A DNA stretch of 64,000 nucleotides from Sebastes aleutianus (Eukaryota > Chordata > Actinopteri > Perciformes > Sebastidae). Where the stretch lies: contig CAKAKS010000072.1 in NCBI GenBank assembly GCA_916700875.1, forward strand, positions 36,524,320 to 36,588,319, read 5' to 3'. Within the stretch, counting starts at the first letter, position 1, and the number at the start of each line of letters is the position of its first letter. The position numbers and the translations under genes are program-made. A model generated the notes under the pieces. The model ran no database searches, was not told the DNA's origin, and saw only the letters and a list, made by a program, of their open reading frames with translations. Below are positions 32,694-43,984 of this stretch, one piece after another.

Positions 32694-34721
32694 CAGCGCT
32701 CAAAGTGAGCCGGTAAGCAGCGGTACACCGTAACGGCACTTCTACATTTTACTCCTTGGCGTACTGTGACTTTTTCAGGCGTACTGGAGCTTCTCACAAG
32801 CTGCCTGTCCTCTCCTCTGCCCTCTCCACATCAGGTTCTCTGGGAGATTCATAACGGTGCAGCGCCAGCGTAGTTGCGCTGCGTGTGTTCACGTAGGGAA
32901 CTGAAGCCGGCGTTATTAATCGCCAAGCGAGCTGAAGCCTGGCTGTTCACATCAGAAGCGCATTTGACCGCGCTGCATTATTTTTTCGTGTTTAATGATA
33001 AAATGCGATCACACATTAATAAAACTCCACGCTGCAGAACATTAACTGGGCATACATATGGCATATTAATTATTATTCAGTCTGAAATGACATTGTGTGT
33101 TTTTATGTGCACACCTGATAGTTTTACTGTAAATTGCAATATTGGCTTGAGTCTGCAGAGGCAGGTATACAGCCTGTCTGCCAGGAAGGGGGATCTATAT
33201 TTATTAGTTCACAGCATTTAACTCCCTGCAACAGCATGTGCCGTTTTGTAACCACATAAATATGATTGGCATAAACATCGGGGTATATCCTCTATCTTAG
33301 TCTTAAAAGATAGATTATAGTGTGAAAATACCCCGACTTCTATCATATCTATACCGGTAGAAAGGACTTATGCCACGATGATAACCAGTTAATGTTTCAA
33401 AGTATTTATGTAGAATAATAAATGATATGCCATATGTTAATGTTCTGCAATGTGGAGTTTTATGTAGTGTGAAATCAGGTTCTATTATTAATAGGGGTGT
33501 GACGAAATATTGTGCCACAAAATATCACAATATAAAAATGTGACGATATGCATCGTCGAGACAAAAAACTGAATTGCGATAACAGGGCATAATAGGTACT
33601 ATGTTCATATGGGCTCCAGGGCTAAAGCTGCAGCCTCTTCCTGCTGCTGTTCAAGGCCTATGGAAGGAGGCTGAGTGTCATATCATTGGGGTACAAAACA
33701 CATGCGCAGTAAAATCTGGTATGCCCTCGCCGAAATTGAACCAATCACAACGCACGGCCGCAGCTTCAGTTACACAGCGCATGTGACATACCCCAAATGT
33801 CATGTCCGCCCGTGACCAAGCCTCCTTTCATAGGCCTTGTCGGAGCTCCACACACATCAACACACACAGCGCAGTCAGTGAACAGTCAGACTGGATATGG
33901 TGGCTAGGCTAACAATAATATCTGGTGAGAACGAGGGTGCTGTAATTTATCAATACAATGTTCATATCCTTTTTGTAAAATAATTAATAAACTGTTCGTC
34001 ATAACTTTTTTTTGTGAACAAATATAATTGATGAAAGAGTATTTAAAAGTTTTCTGATTTATAAAATAAGATTTTACAGGACAAAAATTTTCAGAAGAAT
34101 TAAATGTTCAGACGAAGGCTGTGATAAATAATAAAAATATTCATTTAACTAGTAATAATAATGGTCCATAATGATGTAAAATGCGTAGTTTTAAGTCAAA
34201 AACCTTCAAATTTTCTCAGGGAAGGACCCCCAAACCCAATATCTCCTAGTATCTTTTATTCACTGTATAAATTCATAATGTTTCTCTGTATAATATGTAG
34301 GAGCATCCTGACTGGGACTCTGCTCCTAAAACCTGAATGAAGAGCTCACACACCTCAGCTCTGCATGTATACCTGCCTGTCTGTCTGGCTGCTGTTGATT
34401 CCAGCCTATAGACATCCTATAATATATTATAGAGAGATGCTGAAGGCTACAAATAACACAGGAAAGCACTTTAACTATTAACACTATATACAAACACACC
34501 ACCTTAACCCTATAATGTTCCAGTGTGAATATTATTTGAGTATTACAGGCCTACTATAGAAGATGCATAGCCCAAGTATATAAAGCAATAAAATCACAGC
34601 TGATTATGACTGACACAGTTTAACATGCTTAAAGAAATAATGACTAAATAGGAATAAGTCGCAAGAGATTGCTGCTACCGGCAGATACACACAACATGTG
34701 AATAAGAGAGTACCAACACTG
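32694..34721. mobile_element. Intronic hAT-like transposon remnant, unit 7 (long form)
   Basis: Left end is mutated (CAGCGCTCAAAGTGAGC), right end CACTG. Flanks GTCATTAT and GTCAATAT. Confidence 0.68.
32839..33963. repeat. 1.1-kb extra segment in intron element, unit 7
   Basis: Contains tgaagccggcgttattaatc and tatgtagtgtgaaatcagg, changes shared in part with unit 12 (and the latter with unit 9). Foldback arms and hAT-like stretch retained. Confidence 0.65.
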
Positions 34722-34826
34722 GTCAATATGAAATTAAAAGAGTGTAACTTCCTGTTTGATTAGAGCTGTAAGTTTTGTGTTAATGCTGGTTGTTGAAACA
34801 CAGTAAATATTATCAGCTGCACTCAC

Positions 34827-34930
34827 CAGTATTTGAGTCTGTTGTTGTTGAGAAAGACCTGATGAACTCAGTTTAATATTTCTTTAGACAGAAACACAGA
34901 GACTTGTCTCGACTGCAGCTCTCTGACAAA
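34827..34930 (-). other. Predicted 5' noncoding exon of TRIM copy 7
   Basis: Donor GTGAGT below 34827; 18-bp intronic stretch present. 5' end unknown. Confidence 0.5.
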
Positions 34931-35820
34931 CATGCAGTTTCATTTCTGTAATGTGACGTTGAAGCTCTCCTCCTTCCAGTGTTGCTCCACCTCTTACAGC
35001 AGCTCTGTTTGTGAGGATGTGTTTCCTCCTTCAGGGTTAGACAGAATACCTTCAGTATAGTTACAGATATTTGGCACAAGATACTTCTAATCTTTAGGGA
35101 GACTTTTTTACTTTTTTTATCTTCTTTTTCCTGCAACCACCAGGACAGTTTTCATCAGACCAGGAAGTTGAGTGGTGTGTGCAGTCTGTGCAGTCTGTGC
35201 ATGCCTTTAACAAACTCTCCTCCCTCTGATGTGTGTTGTCATGCTCACATCTAGTGGCCACAGTTGAGAAACACATCCAACCTGTGAAAACCTTTGTGAC
35301 TTTGTGGACAAGACTCCAGTTTCAAAATAAAACACTAACACAAAAAGTTTCTTCTTCTGCACAGGATTTTATTGCAGTGATGACTGATTAAATGAATAAC
35401 TACATAAATGCATATTAGACATTAAAACTCAATAACCAGATGACTGAATAACTTGTAAAAATACTGACAATCATTCACTTAATGATAATTAAATGTTCAA
35501 AACCCAACAACAGCTGAAAAGATGTAGGCCTATAAAACAGAATTAAAGCTCTAATGCTGCAACTAACAATTATTTTCATTATTCATTAATCTCTTTGTGC
35601 ATAAAATATCAGAAAAAAGTCACAAATGCCCATTATGATTTATAATAATCGAAAGATATTTGGTTTAATATGATAGAAGACCCAGAAACCAGCAAATAAT
35701 CACATTCCAGAGGCGGGAATCTGTGAATTTTTGACATTTTTGCTTTAAAAAAATTACATGAACAATTAACTGATTAATATTTGCAGATTATTTTTTCTGT
35801 TGATTGAAAAATGTACTTAA
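34931..35820. other. Spacer between copies 7 and 8, part before the TTAA element
   Basis: Keeps the 107-bp block (35030..35137) but lacks about 210 bp just after it (ggacagttttcatcagacc joins directly). It has a small tandem gtgcagtct duplication near 35175..35200. The AT-rich dispersed repeat (from about 35549) is cut off at about 35807 by a deletion that fuses ttgattg to aaaaatgtactt, beside the TTAA insertion. No gene. Confidence 0.6.
35368..35373 (-). terminator. Polyadenylation signal AATAAA for copy 8
   Basis: AATAAA with downstream ttttTGTGTTAGTGTTTT, one change from the consensus tract of the other units. The 644-bp TTAA element lies between this and the copy 8 stop. Confidence 0.5.
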
Positions 35821-36464
35821 AGGGACTATTTGTAACTTTCAGAAATGCTTGTTCAGAGCGACATCTGTGGCCGTTAAGTCAACGAAAGTCAGCGTCGGGC
35901 TCACGCTTGCTCGCTCTAAATATACCTGAACGAGCATCGCTCATAACAGTGAGGCGAAACACATCAGCTAAAACCACAATATCACTCTATATTTCACCTG
36001 CTTGGCAGTAATGTTAGCTGACCAGACAAAGGTCTCTCCATGAATCAATGCAGATCCTAGTTTTGGCTTTTCCTGCCTCAGCCTCCCCACCAGGAACAGG
36101 GGAGACACCGGCACCTGGTCAGAGACGGCAACGTTTCTCGTTGCAGAGCCCCGTCACCTCACAAGACACGGAAAATCTCTGTTGGTCTGGAGGAGCTGTA
36201 GCATTTATTTCTGCACAAACGTCCACTGTACATTCACTAGATATTCTCAGAGCTACTAACTCTTCTGCAGTGTGGAGTGAGCGCGCGTTCACATCTAGAG
36301 GTGGAGCGAGCTGAGCGAGAACGCGCTTACTGTGTGAGTGAAGGCAGGCAGAGGAGGAGAGACTTCAGCCACAAGCGAGCGCGCATATGCGAGCGCGCAT
36401 ATTCGAGCGCGCATGTGTCCCGACCCGGTACATTTATACGCTTCAAAAGTTACGAACAGTCCCT
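35821..36464. mobile_element. 644-bp non-autonomous element with TTAA target duplication
   Basis: Terminal inverted repeats AGGGACTATTTGTAACTTT and AAGTTACGAACAGTCCCT (two mismatches) flanked by TTAA (35817..35820 and 36465..36468). The empty site gtacttaacgtatg is seen in other spacers. TTAA duplication suggests mobilisation by a piggyBac-type transposase; a TTA-duplicating Harbinger-type element is an alternative. CpG-rich compared with its surroundings. Short open frames inside have no recognisable domain. Present in only one unit, so a relatively late insertion. Confidence 0.85.
36375..36416. repeat. Three tandem 14-bp repeats (gcgagcgcgcatat)
   Basis: Two exact copies at 36375..36388 and 36389..36402 and a third with two changes at 36403..36416, inside the TTAA element near its right end. 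Alternating GC-rich sequence in an otherwise AT-rich region. Confidence 0.85.
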
Positions 36465-36868
36465 TTAACGTATGAAAAGTAAAAGTATTGATTTTGTAGT
36501 AAAATGTTCCCTGTCAGTGTTTTACTATTATATCTGATGTTTCTGGATTAATATTACTTCTGCATTAATGTGTATGTTGCATTTTACGACTGTAGATGTT
36601 TAAGGTTGTGCTAATTTTATCTCCTTTATATACTGTTGGCTATTTTAATCTACAGCAATGCATCATGGTCTATAAGATCATCAAATGTTTGTAGCGTCGC
36701 TGTCTTGTGAGAACCATGAATCTCTAAAAAGTAAACTTTTCATGGTGTCAGAAGAACAGCCCTGAAGATTAATTCTGAAGACAACAGGTTTACATTGTAT
36801 ATTGCCACTGAATATGTATATTTGTTCTGTTATATGACAGTGAACCTTGTCATTTAAATATCACCAGT
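36465..36868. other. Spacer after the TTAA element, 3' flank of copy 8
   Basis: Remainder of the 240-bp block (to about 36620) followed by the conserved 3' untranslated sequence of copy 8. No gene. Confidence 0.6.
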
Positions 36869-38515
36869 CTACTCAGCTTGATTGACAGGAGAGATGATCA
36901 GAGGGGCAGAGTTTTTACCACCATCATTATCACAAGGACTGAAGAATGGGAGGAGTTTCTCAGTGAAGCAGCAGCCAGTAAAAGAGTAGATAAGAGCTGC
37001 AGCATCTACGTCATAAAAGGAGACCAGACCCTCCTCATAATCCACAAACACCCCCACCTTCTGAGGCCGAGACTTCAGAGAGAGACTGACAGGAGGAACA
37101 TCAAGAGCTTTGTACTCATTTACATTTGTCAACCATATAGTCCAGTAACCATCCTTAGGTCTCTGTGTGATGACTCCCTTCCTGTTGATCGACTCTCTGG
37201 CCACTCCTAAAGTCCAGTCAGTCTTTCTTTTAACTTGAACCTCAAAGTAAAATCTGCCTGAAGAGAAACTCTGCTTTCCTAAAACAAAAACACTAATAGA
37301 AAATCTCTCTGGGTTGTCTGGGAGATTCTTCTTCACATCACTATCATTCACTTGTTTTCCATCATCAGACAGGATGAGATCAGGATGAGCTGTATCAGGA
37401 TCAAGTGTCACATCCACTGCATACTGCTGGACCCTCCTCAGCTCAGCCTCTGCGACCAGCTTCTTCATCTCTTTACTGAGTGTCTCCTCCAGCTGAGCCA
37501 CAGCTTTCACCACAGTGCCCTCATATGTTGATGGACAGACAGTGACCTCTGTCCAGTCCTTGGTGGATGGAGCAGCTTTCACAAACGGAAAGCTTTGGAG
37601 AAGATGGAGTTGGTCTTCAGAGCGTGAGAGCTGCTCCAATTCAGCCCTTCTCTTCGTCAGCTCAGAGATTTCCTGTTCCAGCTCTTTGATGAAAGCTCCA
37701 GCCTGTTTTTCTGTTGCTCTCTGCTTCTCTTTGATCGTGTCGATGAGATTGGCCTGGTCTCTCTCAACAGTCTCCTTCAGAGCACTGAAGACCTGAACAC
37801 CTTCTGCTATCTCTCTGTCTGCATCTTCCTCACTGAGGTCGACTGAGTGTTTGATCTCCTGAATCTTCAGTCGTCTCTTCTGGATCATCTGCTGGATTTC
37901 AGCCTCTGTCTTCCCCAGCTCGGCCTTCTTTCCTTCATATTCTTCTTTCAGAGGAACAAACTCGTGTGTCTTGTGGTCTAAAACGAGGCAGAGCATGCAG
38001 ACACATGTCTGGTCGGTCTTACAATACAGCTCCAGAGGTTTATCGTGCTTCATACACATCCTGTCTTCCAGGTTCTCCACAGGGTCGATCAGCTGATGTC
38101 TTTTCAGACGTGAAGCTGTCAGATGAGGCTCCAGGTGAGTCTCACAGTAGGAGGCCAGACACACCAGGCAGGACTTCAGGGCATTCAGTTTGGTTCCAGT
38201 GCAGAAGTCACATGGAACTTCTCCTGGTTTGGACACTTGTTGCTCTGAGCTGCTGCTGCTGGTTTTCTGTTGAGCTGACTGTCTGAACTGAACAACCATC
38301 TCAGAGATGAAAGTGTTGACCCTCAAATCAGGTCTTATGGTAAAAGCCTCTTTACACATGGGACACTGGCACCTGTCACTAGTATTCCAGTGTTCAGTGA
38401 TGCAGTTTTTGCAGAAGCTGTGTCCACATGGTATAGTGACTGGATCAGTGAACACATCCAGACAGATGGAGCACAGAAACTGATCTTCAGATAGCAGATT
38501 GCTGGCAGCAGCCAT
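36869..38515 (-). CDS. TRIM copy 8, bloodthirsty/TRIM25-like RING E3 ligase, 548 aa, divergent coiled coil
   Basis: Intact, all RING (DPVTIPCGHSFC) and B-box ligands present; B-box2 reads LELYCKTDQ as in copy 4. Intron 38525..40800. The stretch from about residue 245 to 345 differs from the array consensus far more than its surroundings: FSALKETVERDQANL, KQRATEKQAGAF, RRAELEQL, LLQSFPFVKAAPSTKDW, VTVCPSTYEG with an extra T. This looks like a block replaced from a more distant paralogue rather than point drift. SPRY segments: D after TAHP, SISVFV, DWTLGV, VITQRPKDGYWTIWLTNVNEY, LDVPPV. Family role: ubiquitin ligase; the changed coil could affect dimer partner choice (inference). Confidence 0.94.
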   Translation of the reverse strand: MAAASNLLSEDQFLCSICLDVFTDPVTIPCGHSFCKNCITEHWNTSDRCQCPMCKEAFTIRPDLRVNTFISEMVVQFRQSAQQKTSSSSSEQQVSKPGEVPCDFCTGTKLNALKSCLVCLASYCETHLEPHLTASRLKRHQLIDPVENLEDRMCMKHDKPLELYCKTDQTCVCMLCLVLDHKTHEFVPLKEEYEGKKAELGKTEAEIQQMIQKRRLKIQEIKHSVDLSEEDADREIAEGVQVFSALKETVERDQANLIDTIKEKQRATEKQAGAFIKELEQEISELTKRRAELEQLSRSEDQLHLLQSFPFVKAAPSTKDWTEVTVCPSTYEGTVVKAVAQLEETLSKEMKKLVAEAELRRVQQYAVDVTLDPDTAHPDLILSDDGKQVNDSDVKKNLPDNPERFSISVFVLGKQSFSSGRFYFEVQVKRKTDWTLGVARESINRKGVITQRPKDGYWTIWLTNVNEYKALDVPPVSLSLKSRPQKVGVFVDYEEGLVSFYDVDAAALIYSFTGCCFTEKLLPFFSPCDNDGGKNSAPLIISPVNQAE

Positions 38516-38689
38516 ATCTACACACTGAGAACAAAAGTGAAAGTATTATAAAATATTTTGTTTCACATGTATTAATCATTTGTATGAAACAAATATCAAA
38601 GAATGATTACTGCAATATTGAGAAACATTATTTTGAATTCATAGGTATGTTTCATTTAACTGAGATGTCCATCTGACAAGTGTCATTAT

Positions 38690-40695
38690 CAGTGCTCGAA
38701 GTGGGCCGGTACGCAGCGGTACACCGTACCGGCACTTCTACATTTTACTCCTTGGCGTACTGTGACTTTTTCATGCGTACCGGAGATTCTCACAAGCTGC
38801 CTGTCCTCTCCTCTGCCCTCTCCATATCAGGATAAATAACGGTGCAGCGCCAGCGTAGATGCGCTGCGTGGGTTCACGTAGGGAACTGAAGCCGGCTTTA
38901 TTAATCGTCGCGCGAGCTGTAGCCTGGCTGTTCACATCAGAAGCTCATTCTATTATTTTTGGCAAGTTTAATGATAAAATGCGATCACACATTAATAAAA
39001 CTCCACGCTGCAGAACATTAACTAGGCATACATATGTCATATTAATTATTATTCAGCCTGAAATGACATTGTGTGTTTTTATGTACACACCTGATAGTTT
39101 TTACTGTAAATTGCAATATTGGCTTGAGTCTGCAGAGGCAGGTATACAGCCTGTCTGCCAGGAAGGGGGATATATATTTATTAGTTCACAGCATTTAACT
39201 CCCTGCAGCAGCATGTGCAGTTTTGTAACCACATAAATATGACTGGCACAAACATTGAGGTTTATCCTCTATCTTAGTCCTAAAAGATAGATTATAGTGT
39301 GAAAATACCCCGACTTCTATCATATCTATAACGGTAGAAAGGGCTTATGCCACAATGATAACCAGTTAACGTTTCAAAGTATTTATGTGGAATAATAAAT
39401 GATATGCCATATGTTAATGTCCTGCGATGTGGAGTTTTATATAATGTGAAATCGCGTTCTATTATTAATAGGGGTGTGACGAAATATTGTGCCACAAAAT
39501 ATCGCGAAATAAAAACCTGACAATATGCATCATCGAGACAAAAAACTGAATTGCGATATCAGGGCATAATAGGTACTATGTACATATGGGCTCCAGGGCT
39601 GAAGCTGCAGCCTCTTCCTGCTGCTGTTCAAGGCCTATGGAAGGAGGCTAAGTATGCGTCATATCTTTGGGGTCCAAAACACATGCGCAGTAAAATCTGG
39701 TCTGCCCTCGCCGAAATTGAACCAAACGCAACGCACGACCGCAGCTTCAGTTACACTGTGCATGTGTCATACCCCAAGAGCCATGTCCGCCCGTGACCCT
39801 AGCCTCCTTTCGTAGGCCTTGTCGGAGCTCCACACACATCAACACACACAACGCAGTCAGTGAACAGTCAGACTGGTTATGGTGGCTAGGCTAACAATAA
39901 TGTCTGGTGAGAACGAGACACAAGATACAATGTTCACATCCTTTTTGTAAAATAATTAATAAACTGTTCGTCATAACTTTTTTTTGTGAACAAATATAAT
40001 TGATGAAAGAGTATTTAAAAGTTTTCTGATTTATAGAATATGATTTTACAGAACAAACATTTTCATAAGAATTAAATGTTCAGATGAAGCCTGTGATAAA
40101 TAATAAAAATAATAATTTAACTAGTATTAATAATGGTCCATAATGATGTAAAATGCGTAGTTTTAAGTCAAAAACCTTCAAATTTTCTCAGGGGAGGACC
40201 CCCAAACCCAATATCTCCTAGTATCTTTTATTCACTGTATAAATTCATAATGTGTCTCTGTATAATATGTAGGAGCATCCTGACTGGGACTCTGCTCCTA
40301 AAACCTGAATGAAGAGCACACACACCTCAGCTCTGCATGTATACCTGCCTGTCTGTCTGGCTGCTGTTGATTCCAGCCTATAGACATCCTATAATATATT
40401 ATAGAGAGATGCTGAAGGCTACAAATAACACAGGAAAACACTTTAACTATTAACAATATACACAAACACACCACCTTAACCCTATAATGTTCCAGTGTGA
40501 ATATTATTGGAGTATTATAGGCCTAATATAGAAGATGCATATAGCCTAAGTATATAAAGCAATAAAATCACAGCTGATTATGACTGACGCAGTTTAACAT
40601 GCTTAAAGAAATAATGAATAAATAGGAATAAGTTGCAAGAGATTGCTGATACCGGCAGATACACACAACATGTGAATAAGAGAGTACCAACACTG
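38690..40695. mobile_element. Intronic hAT-like transposon remnant, unit 8 (long form)
   Basis: Ends CAGTGCTCG and CACTG, flanks GTCATTAT and GTCAGTAT; inner right repeat deleted. Confidence 0.7.
38831..39935. repeat. 1.1-kb extra segment in intron element, unit 8
   Basis: Left junction lacks ttctctgg (tatcaggataaataac). A stretch around gaagctcattctattattt is shortened relative to other units, and the right junction lacks the gggtgctgtaatttatc motif (gagacacaagatacaatgttc). Confidence 0.65.
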
Positions 40696-40800
40696 GTCAG
40701 TATGAAATGAAAAGAGTCTAACTTCCTGTTTGATTAGACCTGTAAGTTTTGTGTTAATGCTGGTTGTTGAAACACAGTAAATATTATCAGCTGCACTCAC

Positions 40801-40904
40801 CAGTATTTGAGTCTGTTGTTGTTGAGAAAGACCTGATGAACTCTGTTTAATATTTCTTTAGACAGAAACACAAAGACTTGTCTCGACTGCAGCTCTCTGA
40901 CAAA
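40801..40904 (-). other. Predicted 5' noncoding exon of TRIM copy 8
   Basis: Donor GTGAGT below 40801; 18-bp intronic stretch present. 5' end unknown. Confidence 0.5.
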
Positions 40905-42166
40905 CATGCATTTTCAATTCTGTAATGTGACGTTGAAGCTCTCCTCCTTCCAGTGTTGCTCCACCTCTTACAGTAGCTCTGTTTGTGAGGATGTGTTTCC
41001 TCCACCAGGACAGTTTTCACACAAAAAAAGCCAATCCCACATGTAAGAATACATCTTAGGGTCAGCAGAAACCAGCAGCCACTTTACAGTCCTCTACAGC
41101 TCTGCAACAATCATACTGTCTGTCCAGATTTCAGCTCACTGTTTGTCCTGTAATGTTCTAACCTTCTCATGTAATTCTTGTATTTGCTTCGTTCCTATTA
41201 GTTGTTGCTGAATCAGACCAGGAAGTTGAGTGGTGTGTGCAGTCTGTGCATGCCTTTAACAAACTCTCCTCCCTCTGATGTGTGTTGTCATGCTCACATC
41301 TAGTGGCCACAGTTGAGAAACACATCCAACCTGTGAAAACCTTTGTGACTTTGTGGACAAGACTCCAGTTTCAAAATAAAACACTCACACAAAAAGTTTC
41401 TTCTTCTGCACAAGATTTTATTGCAGTGATGACTAATTAAATTAATAACAACATAAATGCATATCAGACATTAAAACCCAATAACCGGATGACTGAATAA
41501 CTAGTAAAAATATTGACCATTAATCATTCACTTAATGATAATTAAATGTTCAAAACCCAACAACAGCTGAAAAGACGTAGGCCTATAAAACAGATTAAAG
41601 CTCTAATGCCGCAACTAACTATTATTTTCATTATTGATTAATCTCTTGGTGCATAAAATATTAGAAAAAAAGTCAAAAATGCCCATTATGATTTATAATA
41701 ATCCAACGATATTTGGTTTAATATGATAGAAGAACCAAAAAACAGCAAATATTCACATTTGAGAGGCTGGAATTTGCGATTTTTTAAAATTTTGCTTAAA
41801 AATTACATAAACAATTAATTGATTCATATTTGCAGATTCATTTTTCCGTTGAGCGATAAATTAATTAGCTAATTTATTCAGCTCTTAATTGCTATTGTGC
41901 TAATTGTGGTAATTTAAACTCCTTTATATACTGTTGGCTACTTTAATCTACAGCAATGCATCATGGTCTATAAGATCATCATATGTTTGTAGCGTCGCTG
42001 TCCTGTGAGAACCACGTATCTCTAAACAGTCGACTTTTCATGGTGTTAGAAAAACAGCCCTGAAGATTAATTCTGAAGACAACAGGTTTACATTGAATAT
42101 TGCCACTCAATATGTATATTTGTTCTGTTATATGACAGTGAACCTTTTCATTTAAATATCATCAGT
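40905..42166. other. Spacer between copies 8 and 9
   Basis: Short form without the 107-bp and 240-bp blocks, like spacer 2. AT-rich dispersed repeat at about 41600..41885. No gene. Confidence 0.6.
41417..41422 (-). terminator. Polyadenylation signal AATAAA for copy 9
   Basis: AATAAA with the GT-rich tract, about 745 bases after the stop. Confidence 0.55.
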
Positions 42167-43810
42167 CTACTCAGCTTGATTGACAGGAGAGATGATCAGA
42201 GGGGCAGAGTTTTTACCACCGTCATTAAGACAAGGATTAAAGATTGGGAGGAGTTTCTCAGTGAAGCAGCAGCCAGTAAAGGAGTAGATAAGAGCTGCAG
42301 CATCTACATCATAAAAGGAGACCAGACCCTCGTCATAATCCACAAACACCCCCACCTTCTGAGGCCGAGACTTCAGAGAGAGACTGACTTGAGGAACATC
42401 AAGAGCTTTGTACTCATTTCCATTTCTCAACCATATAGTCCAGTTACCATCCTGAGGGCTCAGTGGGATGCTTCTCTTCCTGTTGATCGACTCTCTGGCC
42501 ACTCCTAAAGTCCATTTAGTCTTTCCTTTAACTTGAACCTCAAAGTAAAATCTGCCTGAAGAGAAACTCTGCTTTCCTAAAACACAAAAACTATCAGAAA
42601 ATCTGTCTGGGTTGTCTGGGAGATTCTTCTCCACATCACCATGATTCACTTGTTTCCCATCATCAGACAGGATGAGATTAGGATGAGCTGTATCAGGATC
42701 AAGTGTCACATCCACTGCATACTGCTGGACCCTCTTCAGCTCTGACTCAACGACCAGCTTCTTCATCTCTTTACTGAGTGTCTCCTTCAGCTGAGCCACA
42801 GCTTTCACCACAGTCCCCTCATATGATGGACGGACGCTGACCTCTGTCCAGTCCTTGGTGGGTGGAGCAGCTTTCAGGGACTGGACACTCTGGAGAAGAT
42901 GGAGTTGGTCTTCAGAGCGTTTGAGCTGCTCCACTTCAGTCCTTCTCTTCGTCAGCTCAGAGATTTCCTGTTCCAGCTCTTTGATGAAAGCTTCGGCCTG
43001 TTTTTCTGTTGCTCTCTGCTTCTCTTTGATCGTGTCGATGAGATTGGCCTGGCCTCTCTCAACAGACTCCTTCAGAGCAGTGAAGACCTGAACACCTTCT
43101 GCTATCTCTCTGTCTGCATCTTCCTCACTGAGGTCAACTGAGTGTTTGATCTCCTGAATCTTCAGTCGTCTCTTCTGGATCATCTGCTGGATTTCAGCCT
43201 CTGTCTTCCCCAGCTCGGCCTTCTTTCCTTCATATTCTTCTTTCAGAGGAACAAACTCATGTGTCTTGTGGTCTAAAACGGGGCAGAGCATGCAGACACA
43301 TGTCTGGTCGGTCTTACAGAACAGCTCCAGAGGTTTATCGTGCTTCGTACACATCCTGTCTTCCAGGTTCTCCACAGGGTCGATCAGCTGATGTCTTTTC
43401 AGACGTGAAGCTGTCAGATCAGGCTCCAGGTGAGTCTCACAGTAGGAGGCCAGACAAACCAGGCAGGACTTCAGGGCCTTCAGTTTGGTTCCTGTGCAGA
43501 CATCACAGGGAACTTCTCCTGGTTTGGACACTTGTTGCTCTGAGCTGCTGCTGCTGGTTTTCTGTTGAGCTGACTGTCTGAACTGAACAACCATCTCAGA
43601 GATGAAAGTGTTGACCCTCAAATCAGGTCTTATGGTAAAAACCTCTTTACACATGGGACACTGGCATCTGTCATTAGTATTCCAGTGTTTATTGATGCAG
43701 TTTTTGCAGAAGTTGTGTCCACATGGTATAGCGACTGGATCAGTGAACACATCCAGACAGATGGAGCACAGAAACTGATCTTCAGATTGCAGATTGCTGG
43801 CAGCAGCCAT
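42167..43810 (-). CDS. TRIM copy 9, bloodthirsty/TRIM25-like RING E3 ligase, 547 aa
   Basis: Intact frame; RING ligands complete (DPVAIPCGHNFC, NKHWNTNDRCQCPMC). Intron 43820..46112. The B-box1-like motif has H131 changed to D (HLEPDLTAS), a probable zinc ligand that all other copies keep, so B-box1 folding may be weakened. B-box2 is normal (CPVLDHKTHEF). The coil carries KQRATEKQAEAF (partly like copy 8), EQLKRSEDQ and QLKETLSKEMKKLVVESELKR. PRY-SPRY variable segments: N after TAHP, NPDRFSDSFCV, KWTLGV, SIPLSPQDGNWTIWLRNG, LDVPQV, VDYDEG, LLPIFNPCLND. RING and N-terminus resemble copy 10, its upstream neighbour, suggesting these two are close relatives in that part. Confidence 0.94.
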   Translation of the reverse strand: MAAASNLQSEDQFLCSICLDVFTDPVAIPCGHNFCKNCINKHWNTNDRCQCPMCKEVFTIRPDLRVNTFISEMVVQFRQSAQQKTSSSSSEQQVSKPGEVPCDVCTGTKLKALKSCLVCLASYCETHLEPDLTASRLKRHQLIDPVENLEDRMCTKHDKPLELFCKTDQTCVCMLCPVLDHKTHEFVPLKEEYEGKKAELGKTEAEIQQMIQKRRLKIQEIKHSVDLSEEDADREIAEGVQVFTALKESVERGQANLIDTIKEKQRATEKQAEAFIKELEQEISELTKRRTEVEQLKRSEDQLHLLQSVQSLKAAPPTKDWTEVSVRPSYEGTVVKAVAQLKETLSKEMKKLVVESELKRVQQYAVDVTLDPDTAHPNLILSDDGKQVNHGDVEKNLPDNPDRFSDSFCVLGKQSFSSGRFYFEVQVKGKTKWTLGVARESINRKRSIPLSPQDGNWTIWLRNGNEYKALDVPQVSLSLKSRPQKVGVFVDYDEGLVSFYDVDAAALIYSFTGCCFTEKLLPIFNPCLNDGGKNSAPLIISPVNQAE

Positions 43811-43984
43811 GTCTACACACTGAGAACAAAAGTGAAAGTATTATAATATATTTTGATTCACATGTATTAATCATTTGTATGAAACAAATATCGAAGTATG
43901 ATTACTGCAATATTGAGAAACATTATTTTGAATTCATAGGTATGTTTCATTTAACTGAGATGTCCATCTGACAATTGTCATTAT

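Noticed and set aside
35811..36468. Open frames of 60-90 codons across the TTAA element
   Set aside because: They cross element boundaries or overlap the inverted repeats and show no known domain.
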